Shown piece after piece: positions 35,295 to 45,589 of a stretch of DNA of 64,000 bases. The translations under genes and the position numbers were made by a program. Origin of the DNA: Cellulomonas carbonis (GTDB lineage: Bacteria > Actinomycetota > Actinomycetes > Actinomycetales > Cellulomonadaceae); NCBI RefSeq assembly GCF_014636275.1, contig NZ_BMEB01000007.1:54760-118759 (forward strand), given 5' to 3'. The notes beneath the pieces were generated by a model, which did no database searches, was not told the DNA's origin, and was given only the letters and a program-made list of their open reading frames with translations. Every line of letters starts with the position of its first letter. Position 1 is the stretch's first letter.

Positions 35295-35955
35295 CGTCCG
35301 GCGCGCCGCCGCGCTGCTCGTCGCGGCCCTGCTGCTCGCGGGCTGCACGACGGACGAGCCCGGGGCCGAGCCGAGCCCGTCGTCGTCCGGGTCGCCGTCG
35401 GTGACGTCGCGCCCCGACGCGAGCGAGGAGCCCGAGGAGACCGAGGAGCCGGACGAGCTCGGCGAGGACGCGGGAGGCGACACGGGGGGCGACACGGGAG
35501 GCGACACGGGAGGTTCCGGCGCCACGGGCGGTGACTCGCCCGACGGCGTGCTGCCCACCGCCGAGCCGGTCCCGCTTGAGGAGACCGCCGACTTCGGGAC
35601 GGGCGTCACGTCCCAGCTCGCCGCGGTCGAGGCGATCACGGCCGAGGCGCAGGGGCCCGGCGAGCGGTCGGGCCCGGCGCTCTCGTTCACCGTCGAGCTC
35701 ACGAACTCGACCGGTGCCGCCGTCGACCTGGGCGCCGTCACGGTCAACCTCACCGACGACGAGGGCAACCCCGGGCTGCCGATGCTCGGCCCGCCGTCGG
35801 ACCCGTTCTCGGGCACCCTCGGCGCCGGCGACTCCGTCACGGGGGTCTACGTGTTCGCCGTCGACGAGGGGTCGCGCTCGACCGTGGCCCTCGAGGTCAG
35901 CTACTCGACGCAGGCGCCGGTCGTCGTGTTCCGGGGCAGCCCCGCCGACGTCTGA
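35287..35955 (+). CDS. Lipoprotein with Ig-like (DUF4352-type) domain
   Basis: This 222-residue protein has a lipobox LLLAGC with acylated Cys20, an acidic Ser/Pro/Glu spacer containing three GGDT repeats (bases about 35476-35512), and a beta-sandwich domain (about 100-222, ALSFTVELTNSTGAAVDLGAVTVNLTDDEGNPG) similar to DUF4352/telomeric-repeat-like lipoprotein domains. It overlaps the upstream gene by 8 bp, so it belongs to that operon. It may bind or retain the polysaccharide or its assembly machine; function is unknown. Confidence 0.8.
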   Translation: MRDVRRAAALLVAALLLAGCTTDEPGAEPSPSSSGSPSVTSRPDASEEPEETEEPDELGEDAGGDTGGDTGGDTGGSGATGGDSPDGVLPTAEPVPLEETADFGTGVTSQLAAVEAITAEAQGPGERSGPALSFTVELTNSTGAAVDLGAVTVNLTDDEGNPGLPMLGPPSDPFSGTLGAGDSVTGVYVFAVDEGSRSTVALEVSYSTQAPVVVFRGSPADV

Positions 35956-35986
35956 CGGAGGACGTCGGGAAACGCGCCTCGGCATG

Positions 35987-36059
35987 CCGGGTGAAAACCC
36001 GTCGACCGCGCGACCGGTGTCCGAAAGGTCTGGATCGACCGTTTCGTCAGGGTTACGGT
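35987..36059 (+). promoter_or_regulatory. CGGGTGAAA motif (site c) and promoter of surface protein A
   Basis: CCGGGTGAAAACCCG at 35987-36001 forms a CGGGT-GAAA-ACCCG inverted repeat. A TTACGGT -10 region lies at 36053-36059, 48 bp before the ATG. The spacing to -10 (52 bp) is the longest of the seven sites. Confidence 0.55.
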
Positions 36060-36106
36060 GGCCCGAGCGGGACCAGCGCCGGTCCCGCGGCCGGATCGAG
36101 GTCGCC

Positions 36107-39100
36107 ATGCGCACCACCCCGTCGCTCCGCGCCCCGAGGGCCCTCGCCCTCGCCGCCGCTGCCGCCCTCCTGCTCGCCCTGGTCCAGGTCGGGTCGGGTC
36201 CACCCGCGAGCGCCGACACGCGACCCTCGGTCGCGGGGGAGCCGGTCACGGTCTCGGCCGACCCGCTGCCGACGGTGCAGATCGACGGGGTCGTGTGGAG
36301 CCAGGTCGTCGTCGGGACGACCGTCTACGCGGCGGGCAGCTTCTCGACCGCCAGGCCCGCAGGCGCAGCGCCCGGGACGTCGACGGTCTCCCGGGCGAAC
36401 CTGGTGGCGTACGACATCCGCACGGGCCAGCTCGTCACGTCGTGGGCGCCGCGGACGAACGCGCAGGTCATGGCGATCACCGCGTCGCCCGACGGCTCGC
36501 GCCTGTACATCGGCGGCGACTTCACGCAGGTCAACGGCGCGGGCGTGTGGCGCGTCGCGGCGCTCGACCGCGCGACCGGCGCGCTCGTGACCTCGTTCCT
36601 GCCGCGGCCGGACTACCGCGTGCGCGCGATCGTCGCGACGGCGTCGACGGTGTACCTGGGCGGCGGGTTCAGCGCGGTGGGCTCGTCGGCGCGCGGCCGG
36701 CTCGCCGCGGTGCGGGCCTCCGACGGCGGCCTGCTGCCCTGGGCGCCGACGGCGGCCGGCGGGAGCGGCGTGCACGCGATGGTCATGTCGCCCGACGGGT
36801 CGCGGCTCGTCGTCGGCGGGTCCTTCACGAGCCTCAACGGCTCCTCGAACCCGGGCTACGGGCTCGCGGCGCTGTCGCCGTCCACGGGCGCGAGCCTGCC
36901 GTTCGCGGTCAACTCCCTCATCCGCAACGGCGGGACGAACGGTGCGATCACGTCGCTGTCGGGTGACGCGGGCCTCGTCTACGGGACGGGGTACACCGTG
37001 GGTCGCGCCGGCGGGACGCTCGAGGGCACGTTCGCCGCGACCTGGGACGGGGCGCTGCACTGGGTCGAGGACTGCCATGGCGACACCTACTCGGCGTGGC
37101 CGGTGGGCGACGTCGTGTACCAGGCGAGCCACAAGCACTACTGCGGCAACATCGGGGGCTTCCCGCAGACCGTCCCGTGGCCGTACCAGCACGGCACGGT
37201 CGTGACGCGCGCGGTCGCCGGCACGGCGACGCGCGAGCAGTTCGGCTACACCAACTACGAGGGGCGGCCGGTCCCCGCGATGCTCGCGTGGTACCCGAAC
37301 TTCCAGATCGGCACCTACACCGGCCAGAACCAGGGTCCGTGGCACGTGACGGCCGCGGGGGACCACGTCGTCATGGGCGGGGAGTTCCGGTCGATCAACG
37401 GCGTGCCGCAGCAGGGGCTCGTGCGCTTCGCCGTGGCCTCCGTCGCGCCGAACCGGACGGGACCGCTCGTGTCGGCCGGGAAGATCGACCTCAACGGGCA
37501 CTCGCCCTCGTCGGGCACGGTGCGCGTGCAGTGGACCGCCAACCACGACCCGGACAACCGGGACCTGACGTACACGCTCGTGCGCAACAGCGACACGGCC
37601 AACCCCGTGCTGCGTCAGGTCCAGCGCTCGACGTGGTTCCAGCGACCGCCCATGGGGTTCGTCGACACGGGCCTGCCGGTCGGCAGCACGCAGCGCTACC
37701 GGCTCAGCGTCGCGGACCCGTACGGCAACCTGGTGTGGTCCGACTCGATCAACGTCGTCGTCTCGGGGGCGACCGCGGTGCGCGACGCGTACGGCGACGC
37801 CGTCGCGGCGCACGGTGCGACGAGCCACTGGCGGCTCGGCGAGAGCTCTGGCGCGCGCGCGTACGACGCGGTCGGCTGGAACGACATGACGGTCCCGTCC
37901 GGTGTCACGCGCGGCACGTCCGGCGCGCTCGCGTCGGGCGGCACGGCCTACACGTTCGACGGCACCAGCGCGGAGTACACCGCGACACGGACGTACATGC
38001 GCGTGGGCGACGTGCTGAGCCTCGAGGCGTGGTTCCGCACGACGTCGACGCGCGGCGGGAAGATCCTCGGGTTCGGCGACGCGGCGACCGGGGACTCGAT
38101 CCTGCTCGACCGGCACCTGTACCTCGACAACGGCGGGCGCGTGTTCTTCGGCGTCCGGCCCGCGGCCGCCCTGACGGTGAACAGCCCGTCGTCGTACAAC
38201 AACGGCCAGTGGCACCACGTCGTCGGGACGCTCTCGCCGGCGGGCATGCGGCTGTACGTCGACGGCGTGCGTGTCGCGTCGCGCACGGACGTGACGCGAG
38301 CGGCCCCGACCGACGGCTACTGGCGCATCGGCGGCGACCGGCTCACGGGCTGGAACGGGCAGCCCTCGAGCTTCTACCTCGCCGGCAGCATCGACGAGGT
38401 CGCGGTGTACCCGCGGGCGCTGACCGACACGGAGGTCGCGCAGCACAACCAGCTCGGGCGCACGACGTCGGCGAACGTCGCGCCGACCGCGTCGTTCACC
38501 GCCACCGCGTCCGGGCTGACCGCCTCGCTGGACGGCCGGGGCTCGAGCGACCCGGACGGCACCGTGACCGCCTGGTCCTGGGACCTCGGCGACGGCACGA
38601 CGGCGACGGGGTCGACGGTGACGAAGCAGTACGCGTCGGCCGGGACGCGCACCGTCCGGCTCACCGTGACCGACGACGACGGCGCCGTGGGCACGACGAC
38701 GCGGCAGGTCACGGTCGACTCGCCGCCCCCCGCGGGAGTCGTGGCGACCGACACGTTCTCCCGCACGGTCACGAACGGCTGGGGACCGGCGGAGGTCGGC
38801 GGCGCCTGGACGACCCAGGGGCCGGCGGACCGCTTCTCGGTCTCCTCGGGCGCGGGCCGCATCCGGGTGCCGAGCGCCGGGACCGGGGGCGGGGCCGTCC
38901 TCGGCGCGGTGAGCGCGACGTCCGCGACGACGACCGCCGTGCTGTCCCTGGACCGCCTGCCGGCCGGCGGCACGGCGTTCGTGTCGGTCGCCGGGCGCCG
39001 CGTCGGCACGGCCGAGCTGCGGGCGAAGGTGCGCGTGGCGGCCAACGGGTCGCTCCTGCTCTACCTGGTGCGGACGGCGTCGGGCGCCGAGACGACGCTC

Positions 39101-39367
39101 GCCTCGACCGCGGTGCCGGGCGTGCTCACCGCGGGGGAGGCGCTCACGGTCAGGCTCGAGCTCGTCGGCACGTCGCCGACGACGCTGCGCGCGACGGCGT
39201 GGGAGGCCGGGACCGCGCCGCCGACGACGCCGCAGCTCACGGCGACGGACACGGCGACCGGCCTCCAGCAGGCCGGGAGCGTCGGTGTGCTGGTGCACCT
39301 GGCGTCGTCGACGACGGCGGTGCCGCTCACGGTCGCGTTCGACGAGGTGCGGGTCGTGGCGCCCTGA
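36107..39367 (+). CDS. Secreted surface protein A: propeller-FN3-LamG-PKD-Cdom
   Basis: This 1086-residue protein has a signal peptide (cut about residue 36, PPASADT), a beta-propeller of delta-60-type repeats (about 48-465, SPDGSRLYIGGDFTQVNG), a conserved HWVEDCHGDTY...ASHKHYCGNIGGFPQT block, FN3 (about 470-555), LamG/concanavalin-like lectin (about 560-785), PKD (about 790-872) and a recurring C-terminal domain (877-1086, TDTFSRTVTNGWGPAEVGGAW to VAFDEVRV). There is no LPXTG, membrane or repeat anchor, so retention probably depends on carbohydrate binding. ATG at 36107 has a GAGG site. One of four paralogues in a row. Adhesin or matrix protein is an inference from domains. Confidence 0.9.
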   Translation: MRTTPSLRAPRALALAAAAALLLALVQVGSGPPASADTRPSVAGEPVTVSADPLPTVQIDGVVWSQVVVGTTVYAAGSFSTARPAGAAPGTSTVSRANLVAYDIRTGQLVTSWAPRTNAQVMAITASPDGSRLYIGGDFTQVNGAGVWRVAALDRATGALVTSFLPRPDYRVRAIVATASTVYLGGGFSAVGSSARGRLAAVRASDGGLLPWAPTAAGGSGVHAMVMSPDGSRLVVGGSFTSLNGSSNPGYGLAALSPSTGASLPFAVNSLIRNGGTNGAITSLSGDAGLVYGTGYTVGRAGGTLEGTFAATWDGALHWVEDCHGDTYSAWPVGDVVYQASHKHYCGNIGGFPQTVPWPYQHGTVVTRAVAGTATREQFGYTNYEGRPVPAMLAWYPNFQIGTYTGQNQGPWHVTAAGDHVVMGGEFRSINGVPQQGLVRFAVASVAPNRTGPLVSAGKIDLNGHSPSSGTVRVQWTANHDPDNRDLTYTLVRNSDTANPVLRQVQRSTWFQRPPMGFVDTGLPVGSTQRYRLSVADPYGNLVWSDSINVVVSGATAVRDAYGDAVAAHGATSHWRLGESSGARAYDAVGWNDMTVPSGVTRGTSGALASGGTAYTFDGTSAEYTATRTYMRVGDVLSLEAWFRTTSTRGGKILGFGDAATGDSILLDRHLYLDNGGRVFFGVRPAAALTVNSPSSYNNGQWHHVVGTLSPAGMRLYVDGVRVASRTDVTRAAPTDGYWRIGGDRLTGWNGQPSSFYLAGSIDEVAVYPRALTDTEVAQHNQLGRTTSANVAPTASFTATASGLTASLDGRGSSDPDGTVTAWSWDLGDGTTATGSTVTKQYASAGTRTVRLTVTDDDGAVGTTTRQVTVDSPPPAGVVATDTFSRTVTNGWGPAEVGGAWTTQGPADRFSVSSGAGRIRVPSAGTGGGAVLGAVSATSATTTAVLSLDRLPAGGTAFVSVAGRRVGTAELRAKVRVAANGSLLLYLVRTASGAETTLASTAVPGVLTAGEALTVRLELVGTSPTTLRATAWEAGTAPPTTPQLTATDTATGLQQAGSVGVLVHLASSTTAVPLTVAFDEVRVVAP

Positions 39368-39398
39368 CCGTCGCCGTCCCGATACGCGATCGATGTCC

Positions 39399-39448
39399 CG
39401 ATTTCACCCGTTCGGTGCCGGTGTGGGGTGGGTCGTCCGACGTACCGT
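39399..39448 (+). promoter_or_regulatory. TTTCACCCG motif (site d) and promoter of surface protein B
   Basis: CGATTTCACCCGTTCGG (39399-39415) lies 27 bp before a TACCGT -10 box (39443-39448). The 14 bp TTTCACCCGTTCGG is identical in sites d, e and f, and the spacing is nearly the same in all three. Confidence 0.7.
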
Positions 39449-39496
39449 TGTCCGTCCGCGCGGCTTCCCCGGCCGCCGCCAGCGTGAGGTCCTGAG

Positions 39497-42400
39497 ATGT
39501 CGTTGCCGTCCCGCCGTCCCCTGACCCGTCTGCTCGCAGCGCTGACCGGGGCCGGCCTGGTGCTCGCCGGCACGGTGCTGCCCGCAGCCGCCGACACGAT
39601 GCCCGCCGACCCCGCCGAACCCGTCACGGTCTCGGCCGACGCGCTGCCCACGGTGCAGGTGGACGGCGTCGTCTGGCAGCAGGTCGTCGTCGGCGACACG
39701 GTGTACGCGGCCGGCGAGTTCACGACGGCGCGGCCCGCGGGTGCGGCGCCCGGAGTGAACACGGTCCCGCGGAGCAACCTCCTCGCGTACGACCTGCGGA
39801 CCGGAGGCCTCATCGCCTCGTTCGCGCCGACGACGAACGCCCAGGTGCTCTCGATCGCGGCGTCGCCCGACGGACGCACGCTGTACATCGGCGGTGACTT
39901 CACGCAGGTCAACGGCGCGTCGGTGTGGCGCATCGCGGCGATCGACGCCACCACCGGCGCGCTCGACACGTCGTTCCTGCCCAAGCCCGACGCGAAGGTC
40001 CGCGCGATCGTCGCGCACGGCGACACGGTCTGGTTCGGCGGGCTGTTCAACGCCGTGGGCACGGAGTCCCGCGCACGGCTCGCCGCGGTGCGGGCGACCG
40101 ACGGCTCGCTGCTGCCGTGGGCGCCGTCCGCGGCCGGCGGCAGCGGCGTCAACGCCATGGTGCTCTCGCCCGACGCGTCGAAGATCGTCGCGGCAGGGTC
40201 GTTCACGAGCCTCAACGGCTCGACCAACCCGGGCTACGGCGTCGGTGCGGTCGACGCCACGACGGGCGCGCTGCTCCCGTTCGCGGCCAACTCGATCGTG
40301 CGCAACGGCGGGACGACGGCGTCGTTCACGTCGCTGGCGAGCGACGGCGAGCTCGTCTACGGCACGGGCTACACCTACGGGCGCAACGAGGGGAACCTCG
40401 AGGGCACGTTCGCGGCCGAGTGGGACGGTGGCGCGCTGCGCTGGCTCGAGGACTGCCACGGCGACACCTACGGCGTGTGGCCGGTGGGCGACGTCGTCTA
40501 CCAGGCGAGCCACAAGCACTACTGCGCCAACATCGGGGGCTTCCCGCAGACCGAGCCGTGGAGCTTCGCACCGGCGACGGCGATGACGAAGGCGGCGACG
40601 GGCGTCGCCACGCGCGAGCAGTACGGGTACGCGAACTTCCAGGGGCGGCCCACCCCGTCGCTGCTCAACTGGTTCCCGACGATGGAGCCCGGCGACCACA
40701 CGGGGCAGAACCAGGGGCCCTGGACCGTGACGGCGGCCGACGGCTACGTCCTCATGGCCGGGGAGTTCACGGACGTCAACGGCACGGCCCAGCAGGGCCT
40801 CGTCCGCTTCGTGACGCGCGAGGTCGCTCCGAACGCCCAGGGTCCCGTCCTCACGGGCGGCAAGTTCGAGCTCACGGCCACGTCCACCGAGTCGGGCCAG
40901 GTCCGCCTGTCGTGGCTCGCGAACCACGACCGCGACAACCGCGAGCTGCGCTACGAGCTCATCCGCAACAGCAACACCGCGTCGCCGGTGTACACGACGG
41001 TCCAGCCGTCCACGTTCTACCAGCGTCCCCCGATGGGCTTCCTCGACACCGGCCTCACGCCGGGCGCCGAGTACCGGTACCGCCTGCGAGCGATCGACCC
41101 CTACGGCAACATCGCGTGGGGCGACACGGTGACGATCACGGCATCGGGTGCCGCGCCGGTCCCGAGCTCGTACCGCGACGAGGTGCTCACCGACGAGCCC
41201 GCCTCGGTCTGGAGCCTCGGCGAGACCGGTGCCGGGACGCGCTTCGAGGACGGCGCGGGCTGGAACGACCTCGCGCCCGGGACGGGCGTGACGCGCGGAG
41301 CGGCGGGCGTGGTCCCGGGCTCGGCGGGCGCCGCGACGTTCGACGGCACGGCCAACGGCATCGCGGTCACGCGCACCGACGCGTGGGGCGAGAACGAGCT
41401 GACCGTCGAGGCGTGGTTCCGGACGACGACGACGCGCGGAGGCGGCATCGTCGCGTTCGGCAACCTGCCGTCGGGGAACTCGCCGCTGACGGACCGGCAC
41501 GTCTACATGGACAACAACGGCCGGTTGAACTGGGGCACGCGCGGCGGCTCCTCGGGCCTCGCGCTCACCAGCGCGTCGTCCTACAACGACGGCCAGTGGC
41601 ACCACGTCGCGGCGACCCTCGGGTCCAACGGCATGCGCCTGTACGTCGACGGTCAGCGCGTCGGGTCGCGCGGCGACGCCACCACCGGGCGCCCCGCGTA
41701 CGGCTTCTGGCGCGTCGGCGGGGACAACCTCGCCGGATGGGCCAACCGCCCCCTGAGCAACTACTTCGCGGGCACCATCGACGAGGTCGCGATCTACCAC
41801 AGCGAGCTCACCCACGCCCGCATCGCCGCCCACTACGCGGCGGGCGGGCGCACGTCGCCGCTCCCGCCGACCCCGGCCGATGCGTACGGCAAGGCCGTGC
41901 AGGAGCTCGGCCCCGAGCTGTACTGGCGCACCGACGAGACCACGGGCACCACGGCCGCGGACGCGTCGTTCTACGCGACGCCCGGCACCTACCGTGGCGG
42001 CTACACGCTCGGTGCACCTGACGCGCTCGTGGGCGTGCCAGGGTCGGCCGTGACGTTCGACGGCTCGAACGGCCTCCTCGTGAGCACGCGTCAGGTCACC
42101 AACCCGCGGATCTACTCGGTCGAGGCGTGGTTCCGCACGACGACGACCGCGGGCGGCACGATCGCGAGCTTCGGCGCGTCGGCCACCGGTCTGTCGGTGA
42201 ACCGCGACCGCCAGATCGTCATGGAGCCCGACGGCCGGGTCGGCTTCGGCGTCGGCAACAACGGCACGACGGTCATCCGCTCGAGCGCGGCCTACAACGA
42301 CGACGCGTGGCACCACGTCGTCGCGTCGCAGTCCGGGGCCGGCATGCGGCTCTACGTCGACGGCGTCGAGGTGGCCGCCGAGCCGTCTGTCACGGTCGCG

Positions 42401-45391
42401 CCGAGCTACGCGGGGTACTGGAAGGTCGGCGGCGAGCGATCGTGGGTCTCGCAGCCGTACTTCGCGGGCACGATCGACGAGGTCGCGGTCTACGCGTCGG
42501 CCCTGACGCCCGCGCAGGTCGCGCTGCACGACGAGCTGGGCCGCGGGCCGCTCAACCAGCGCCCGACGGCCGCGTTCACCGAGTCGGTCGAGGACCTCTC
42601 CGTGGCCGTCGACGGGTCGACGTCGACGGACCCGGACGGGGCCGTCGAGTCGTGGGCCTGGGAGTTCGGGGACGGCGCCACCGCGAGCGGTGCCACGGCG
42701 TCGCACACGTACGCCGCCGCAGGGGACTACGAGGTCCGCCTCACGGTCACGGATGACCGGGGCGCGACGGCGACCACGTCGCGGACGGTCACGGTGACCG
42801 ACCCGCCGCCGGCCGGCGTGATCGCGTCCGACGCGTTCAGCCGGACGGAGTCGAACGGCTGGGGGACCGCCGACGTCGGCGGCGCGTGGGAGTACATCGG
42901 CGCGCTCAGCCGGTTCTCCGTCGCGGACGGCGTCGGGTGGCACACGCTCCCGGTCGCCGGCGGTGGCGCGGCGTCCTACCTCCCGGTCTCCGCGACGGAC
43001 ACCGACCTGCGCGCGACCGTGTCGCTCGACAAGCTCCCGAACGCGGGCGCCGTGCTCGCCTCGCTGACCGGCCGGCGCGTCGGCAACGACGAGTACCGGT
43101 CGCGCGTGCGGGTCGGGGCGGCCGGCGACGTGACGCTCTCGATCACGCGGCTCGCCTCCGGGTCCGAGCTGACGCTCGCCTCGGGAACGGTCCAGGGCCT
43201 GACGTACCGCGTGGGTGACCGCCTCCGGACGCGGTTCGAGGTGACGGGCACGTCGCCCACGACCCTGCGGACCGTCGTCTGGAAGGACGGCGAGCCCGAG
43301 CCGGCCGCGTGGCGCCTCGAGGTCACGAACTCGACGACGAGCCTCCAGTCCGCCGGTGGCGTCGGCCTCGTGACGTACCTGAGCGCGTCGACGACCAACG
43401 TCCCCGTGACGGTGCGCCTCGACGACCTGACGGCCGTCGTCCCGGGCACCGAGCCGCCGGGCGAGGAGGAGCCGCCGCCGCCCGCGAACGTGGCTCCGGT
43501 CGCGGCGTTCACCGAGCAGGTCGCGGACCTGGCGGTGCAGGTCGACGGGTCGTCGTCGTCGGACAGCGACGGGACGGTCGCGTCGTGGGCGTGGACGTTC
43601 GGTGACGGTGCCACCGCGACGGGTGCGACGGCGTCGCACACCTACGCGACGGCGGGGACCTACCCGGTGACGCTCACGGTGACGGACGACGACGGTGCGA
43701 CCGCGAGCGTGACCCGTCAGGTCACGGTCACGGCCCCCGCGCCCGACCCGGACCCGGACCCCGAGCCCGGCGTGCTCGCGCAGGACGCGTTCGCCCGCAC
43801 GGTCTCGGGCGGCTGGGGCGCGGCCGACAGCGGCGGGCAGTGGAGCCTCGTGGGCGCGGCGCAGCGGTTCTCGGTCGGTGACGGCGTGGGCCGGATGTCG
43901 GTCCCGGTCGGCGGCAGCGGGGCCGCGGCCTACCTCGACGGCGTGCAGTCGGACCAGTCCGACGTGCAGGCGGTGCTCGGCTTCCCGGCGCTGCCCGACG
44001 CCGGCGCCGTGGTCGTCTCCCTGACCGGCCGGAAGGTCGGCGCCGAGGAGTACCGCACCAAGCTGCGCGTGGGCGCGGACGGTGGCGTCATCCTCTACCT
44101 CACGCGCGTCTCGGGCGGCGAGATCACGCTCTCCAGCACGAGCGTCGCGGGCCTGACCGTCGCGGCGGGGGACCGGCTGCGCGTGCGGATGTCCGTCGAG
44201 GGCACGGGCACGACGACGTTGCGCGGCAAGGTGTGGAAGGACGGCCAGGCGGAGCCGGACTGGCAGCGCACGACGACCAACACCCTGGCGGGTCTCCAGG
44301 CGCCCGGTGGCGTCGGCCTCGTGACGTACGTGTCGGCCTCGACGACCAACCTGCCGTACGTCTTCACGGTCGACGACCTCGTGGCCGTCGGGCCGGGCGG
44401 GCAGCCGCCCGCCGAGGAGGAGCCCCCGGGCGAGGAGGAGCCGCCGCCGCCCGCGAACGTGGCTCCGGTCGCGGCGTTCACCGAGCAGGTCGCGGACCTG
44501 GCGGTGCAGGTCGACGGGTCGTCGTCGTCCGACTCGGACGGCACGGTCGCGTCGTGGGCGTGGACGTTCGGTGACGGTGCCACCGCGACGGGTGCGACGG
44601 CGTCGCACACCTACGCGACGGCGGGGACCTACCCCGTGACGCTCACGGTGACGGACGACGACGGTGCGACCGCGAGCGTGACCCGTCAGGTCACGGTCAC
44701 GGCCCCCGCGCCGGACCCGGACCCGGAGCCCGACCCCGACCCGGAGCCCGACCCGGCGGCGCTCGCGCAGGACGCGTTCGCGCGGACTGTGGCCGGCGGC
44801 TGGGGCTCGGCCGACGCCGGTGGCGCGTGGAGCCTCGTCGGCGCGGCGCAGCGGTTCTCGGTCGGTGACGGGGTCGGCCGGATGTCGGTCCCCGTGGCCG
44901 GCGGCGGGGCCGCGGCCTACCTCGACGGCGTGCAGTCCGACCGGACCGACGTGCAGGCGGTGCTCGGGTTCCCGGCGCTGCCGGACGCGGGCGCCGTGGT
45001 GGTCTCCCTGACCGGCCGGAAGGTCGGCGCCGAGGAGTACCGGACCAAGCTGCGCGTGGGTGCGGACGGCGCCGTCACGCTGTACCTGACGCGCGTCTCG
45101 GGCGGCGAGATCACGTTGGCGAGCACGAGCGTCGCGGGCCTGACCGTCGCGGCGGGGGACCGGCTGCGCGTGCGGATGTCCGTCGAGGGCACGGGCACGA
45201 CGACGCTGCGCGGCAAGGTGTGGAAGGACGGCCAGGCAGAGCCCGACTGGCAGCGCACGACGACCAACACGCTCGCCGGTCTCCAGGCGCCCGGTGGTGT
45301 GGGCCTCGTGACGTACGTGTCGGCGTCGACGACGAACCTGCCGTACGTCTTCACGGTCGACGACCTCGTGGCGGTCACGCCGACCCCCTGA
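39497..45391 (+). CDS. Secreted surface protein B: propeller-FN3-2xLamG-3x(PKD-Cdom)
   Basis: This 1964-residue protein has a signal peptide (ends PAAADT, about residue 33), the beta-propeller and CHGDTY/ASHKHYCANIGGFPQT block, FN3, two LamG domains (about 557-790 and 795-1015), then PKD and Cdom three times: PKD 1020/1330/1653 and Cdom 1106/1424/1753 (starts). The second and third PKD-Cdom pairs are nearly identical in DNA. Acidic proline-rich linkers (PGEEEPPPPAN, PDPDPEPD) join them. No cell-wall anchor is seen. Domain make-up suggests a long glycan-binding fibre. Confidence 0.9.
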   Translation: MSLPSRRPLTRLLAALTGAGLVLAGTVLPAAADTMPADPAEPVTVSADALPTVQVDGVVWQQVVVGDTVYAAGEFTTARPAGAAPGVNTVPRSNLLAYDLRTGGLIASFAPTTNAQVLSIAASPDGRTLYIGGDFTQVNGASVWRIAAIDATTGALDTSFLPKPDAKVRAIVAHGDTVWFGGLFNAVGTESRARLAAVRATDGSLLPWAPSAAGGSGVNAMVLSPDASKIVAAGSFTSLNGSTNPGYGVGAVDATTGALLPFAANSIVRNGGTTASFTSLASDGELVYGTGYTYGRNEGNLEGTFAAEWDGGALRWLEDCHGDTYGVWPVGDVVYQASHKHYCANIGGFPQTEPWSFAPATAMTKAATGVATREQYGYANFQGRPTPSLLNWFPTMEPGDHTGQNQGPWTVTAADGYVLMAGEFTDVNGTAQQGLVRFVTREVAPNAQGPVLTGGKFELTATSTESGQVRLSWLANHDRDNRELRYELIRNSNTASPVYTTVQPSTFYQRPPMGFLDTGLTPGAEYRYRLRAIDPYGNIAWGDTVTITASGAAPVPSSYRDEVLTDEPASVWSLGETGAGTRFEDGAGWNDLAPGTGVTRGAAGVVPGSAGAATFDGTANGIAVTRTDAWGENELTVEAWFRTTTTRGGGIVAFGNLPSGNSPLTDRHVYMDNNGRLNWGTRGGSSGLALTSASSYNDGQWHHVAATLGSNGMRLYVDGQRVGSRGDATTGRPAYGFWRVGGDNLAGWANRPLSNYFAGTIDEVAIYHSELTHARIAAHYAAGGRTSPLPPTPADAYGKAVQELGPELYWRTDETTGTTAADASFYATPGTYRGGYTLGAPDALVGVPGSAVTFDGSNGLLVSTRQVTNPRIYSVEAWFRTTTTAGGTIASFGASATGLSVNRDRQIVMEPDGRVGFGVGNNGTTVIRSSAAYNDDAWHHVVASQSGAGMRLYVDGVEVAAEPSVTVAPSYAGYWKVGGERSWVSQPYFAGTIDEVAVYASALTPAQVALHDELGRGPLNQRPTAAFTESVEDLSVAVDGSTSTDPDGAVESWAWEFGDGATASGATASHTYAAAGDYEVRLTVTDDRGATATTSRTVTVTDPPPAGVIASDAFSRTESNGWGTADVGGAWEYIGALSRFSVADGVGWHTLPVAGGGAASYLPVSATDTDLRATVSLDKLPNAGAVLASLTGRRVGNDEYRSRVRVGAAGDVTLSITRLASGSELTLASGTVQGLTYRVGDRLRTRFEVTGTSPTTLRTVVWKDGEPEPAAWRLEVTNSTTSLQSAGGVGLVTYLSASTTNVPVTVRLDDLTAVVPGTEPPGEEEPPPPANVAPVAAFTEQVADLAVQVDGSSSSDSDGTVASWAWTFGDGATATGATASHTYATAGTYPVTLTVTDDDGATASVTRQVTVTAPAPDPDPDPEPGVLAQDAFARTVSGGWGAADSGGQWSLVGAAQRFSVGDGVGRMSVPVGGSGAAAYLDGVQSDQSDVQAVLGFPALPDAGAVVVSLTGRKVGAEEYRTKLRVGADGGVILYLTRVSGGEITLSSTSVAGLTVAAGDRLRVRMSVEGTGTTTLRGKVWKDGQAEPDWQRTTTNTLAGLQAPGGVGLVTYVSASTTNLPYVFTVDDLVAVGPGGQPPAEEEPPGEEEPPPPANVAPVAAFTEQVADLAVQVDGSSSSDSDGTVASWAWTFGDGATATGATASHTYATAGTYPVTLTVTDDDGATASVTRQVTVTAPAPDPDPEPDPDPEPDPAALAQDAFARTVAGGWGSADAGGAWSLVGAAQRFSVGDGVGRMSVPVAGGGAAAYLDGVQSDRTDVQAVLGFPALPDAGAVVVSLTGRKVGAEEYRTKLRVGADGAVTLYLTRVSGGEITLASTSVAGLTVAAGDRLRVRMSVEGTGTTTLRGKVWKDGQAEPDWQRTTTNTLAGLQAPGGVGLVTYVSASTTNLPYVFTVDDLVAVTPTP
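43471..45391. repeat. Recent 969-bp tandem duplication inside surface protein B
   Basis: The segment from 43471 (GCCGCCGCCGCCCGCGAACG) recurs from 44440 with the same frame, an offset of 969 bp or 323 codons. It covers a linker, PKD and Cdom. Long stretches, such as the PKD-encoding 43495-43560, match base for base, showing recent duplication or ongoing homogenisation. Confidence 0.85.
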
Positions 45392-45422
45392 CGCGTCGCC
45401 GAGGGACCGCTGACGGCTCCGC

Positions 45423-45458
45423 ACGACGGGCCGGCACCGCACGGTGCCGGCCCGTCGT
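45423..45458 (+). terminator. Strong terminator after surface protein B
   Basis: A perfect 17-bp stem (ACGACGGGCCGGCACCG / CGGTGCCGGCCCGTCGT) closes on a CA loop. It separates gene B from gene C, so each has its own transcript. Confidence 0.85.
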
Positions 45459-45483
45459 CGTGATCACGGTCGGGACTCCGCGT

Positions 45484-45534
45484 CCGATTTCACCCGTTCG
45501 GCCCCGGTACGCGGTGGTTCGTCCTTCCTATCCT
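45484..45534 (+). promoter_or_regulatory. TTTCACCCG motif (site e) and promoter of surface protein C
   Basis: CCGATTTCACCCGTTCGG (45484-45501), 27 bp before TATCCT (45529-45534), which predicts a start near 45541. The motif then spans about -57 to -40, a typical activator position. Confidence 0.7.
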
Positions 45535-45589
45535 GTCCGGAGGCGTGCTCCCCCCAGCGCGCCCCTGATGAGGACCGAAGGGGTTCCCC

